A stretch of DNA of 64,000 nucleotides from Aminobacter anthyllidis (GTDB lineage Bacteria > Pseudomonadota > Alphaproteobacteria > Rhizobiales > Rhizobiaceae). The notes under the pieces were generated by a model. The model saw only the letters and a program-made list of their open reading frames with translations. It made no database searches and was not told the origin of the DNA. The translations under genes were made by a program, and so were the position numbers. Location: assembly GCF_018555685.1 (NCBI RefSeq), contig NZ_JAFLWW010000001.1, positions 496,001 to 560,000 on the forward strand, written 5' to 3'. The first letter of the stretch is position 1. Each line of letters opens with the position of its first letter. Shown here piece by piece: positions 63,148 through 64,000 of the stretch.

Positions 63148-63996
63148 TCAGCGCAGGAATTTCCGCGCCGCGTACAGCGACACAGCTGCCGCGTTCGACA
63201 CATTGAGCGAGTGGATCGCACCGGGCATGTCGAGTCGCGCCAATACGGTCACTGTCTCGCGCGTCTTCTGGCGCAGGCCTTTGCCTTCGGCGCCGAGCAC
63301 GAGTGCCAGCTTGTCGCCGGCAAACGTCTTTTCGAGTTCCGCCGGGCCTGCCGAATCAAGTCCGATGGTCTGGAAGCCGGCCTCGTGCAGCTCGCCGAGC
63401 GCGTCGGCGAGATTGCGAACTTCGATCAGGTCGATGTGTTCGAGGGCGCCCGAGGCCGACTTAGCGAGCACGCCGCTCTCATGCGGGCTGTGGCGTTGCG
63501 TCACGATCAGTGCGCCCGCGCCGAACGCCACCGCGGAGCGGATGATCGCTCCGACATTGTGCGGGTCAGTCACCTGGTCGAGCACAAGAATCAGCGGCGA
63601 ATCGCCCAGCGCCGACAGCGCCTTGGCTTTCAGTGGCTCGGCCTCGATCAGCACGCCCTGGTGAACGGCGTCCGTGCCCGTGATCTTGTCGATTTCTCTT
63701 GGCTCAACCAATTCGGTGGCGAAGGGCAGGGCGCCAAGGTCGGCGATCTCAAGCCGTTCCATCGCATTGCGCGTAACCCACATCTGGCGGATCTTGCGGC
63801 GCGGATTGTCGAGCGCTGCGCGTACCGTATGGATCCCGTAGAGGCGCACCAGTCCGTCGGCGGCGTTCTCGCCTGGCGGCACATGGCGCTTCGGGCGAAA
63901 TTCAGGCGCGCCACCGCTCTTTTGGTCGCGAAAGGTGCGACGCAGCTTGGCGTAGTGGCTATCCTTGGGTGTTCCGGGCTTTTTTGTATCGTTCAT
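63148..63996 (-). CDS. rlmB: TrmH-family 23S rRNA (guanosine-2'-O)-methyltransferase
   Basis: SPOUT methyltransferase of 282 aa modifying G2251-equivalent of 23S rRNA. Three SPOUT motifs are present: LDQVTDPHNVGAIIRSA, LVLGAEGKGLR and IHSLNVSNAAAVSLY. A basic, disordered N-terminal tail (about 1-45, RRTFRDQKSGGAPEFRPKR) precedes the RNA-binding L30e-like domain (LYGIHTVRAALDNPRRKIRQ). The start codon is inside the window; its upstream region is cut by the window edge. Confidence 0.95.
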   Translation of the reverse strand: MNDTKKPGTPKDSHYAKLRRTFRDQKSGGAPEFRPKRHVPPGENAADGLVRLYGIHTVRAALDNPRRKIRQMWVTRNAMERLEIADLGALPFATELVEPREIDKITGTDAVHQGVLIEAEPLKAKALSALGDSPLILVLDQVTDPHNVGAIIRSAVAFGAGALIVTQRHSPHESGVLAKSASGALEHIDLIEVRNLADALGELHEAGFQTIGLDSAGPAELEKTFAGDKLALVLGAEGKGLRQKTRETVTVLARLDMPGAIHSLNVSNAAAVSLYAARKFLR

Positions 63997-64000
63997 GCGC

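Overview
The window looks like chromosomal, mostly core DNA from an alphaproteobacterium of the order Hyphomicrobiales (Rhizobiales), most like Mesorhizobium, Aminobacter or another Phyllobacteriaceae member. The pointers are a MucR/Ros-type regulator, the CckA hybrid kinase, a BA14K-family secreted protein, Omp25/Omp31-type outer-membrane barrels, an RNase E with a large insertion in its S1 domain, a DksA with a degenerate zinc finger, and uniformly GC-rich coding sequence. This is judged from protein character, not from a database search. I see no rRNA, prophage, insertion sequence, integrase or CRISPR array. One tRNA gene is present (tRNA-Thr, anticodon TGT).

Layout. 1-9.8 kb: the 3' part of dnaE (cut by the window edge), an ECF42-type sigma factor coupled to a DGPF/YCII protein, an O-methyltransferase, an orphan glycine-betaine-type binding protein, an L,D-transpeptidase, a small lipoprotein, Y-family polymerase dinB, a GNAT protein and a DUF924 protein. 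9.8-17.5 kb: a KefB-type antiporter coupled to the DUF924 gene, a small lipoprotein, a secreted protein, a SixA-like/YcjX/DUF697 run, dksA and a FliO-like membrane protein. 17.6-25.4 kb: cckA, a DeoD-type nucleoside phosphorylase, a DEAD-box helicase, an MFS transporter and an SDR. 25.5-30.9 kb: a tight cysK / alanyl-tRNA editing / sseA / GNAT operon, an OmpA-like protein, a DapB-like reductase lacking the usual catalytic histidine, and a DUF1203 protein. 31-40.5 kb: a two-barrel outer-membrane protein, ald with a divergent Lrp/AsnC regulator, cpdB, a glycerophosphodiesterase, a cyclopropane fatty acid synthase, two small genes and mucR. 40.6-50.1 kb: rne, then amiC, mrcA, a PhnB/VOC-like gene and prfB with its programmed +1 frameshift. 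50-58 kb: small secreted and GFA proteins, an OmpA lipoprotein, a second DEAD-box helicase, nadK, a GGDEF cyclase, a 55-residue membrane protein, tRNA-Thr, a YbaK deacylase and a BA14K protein. 58-64 kb: an IclR regulator divergent from gcl-hyi-glxR (glyoxylate to D-glycerate), a BNR-repeat secreted protein and rlmB.

How the genes work together. Several groups form functional units: envelope and peptidoglycan genes (amiC, mrcA, L,D-transpeptidase, OmpA-like proteins, two-barrel porin, cfa); RNA metabolism and translation (rne, two helicases, prfB, tRNA-Thr, AlaX-type and YbaK-type trans-editing enzymes, rlmB); global regulation (cckA, mucR, dksA, ECF42 sigma factor, GGDEF cyclase); and one complete catabolic module for glyoxylate with its own regulator.

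I did not find a wholly new multi-gene system. The most unusual items are the two-barrel outer-membrane protein with a duplicated upstream segment, the DapB-like paralogue under a GTATAC palindrome, a mini-ORF with a perfect Shine-Dalgarno sequence ahead of gcl, and several overlooked small genes.
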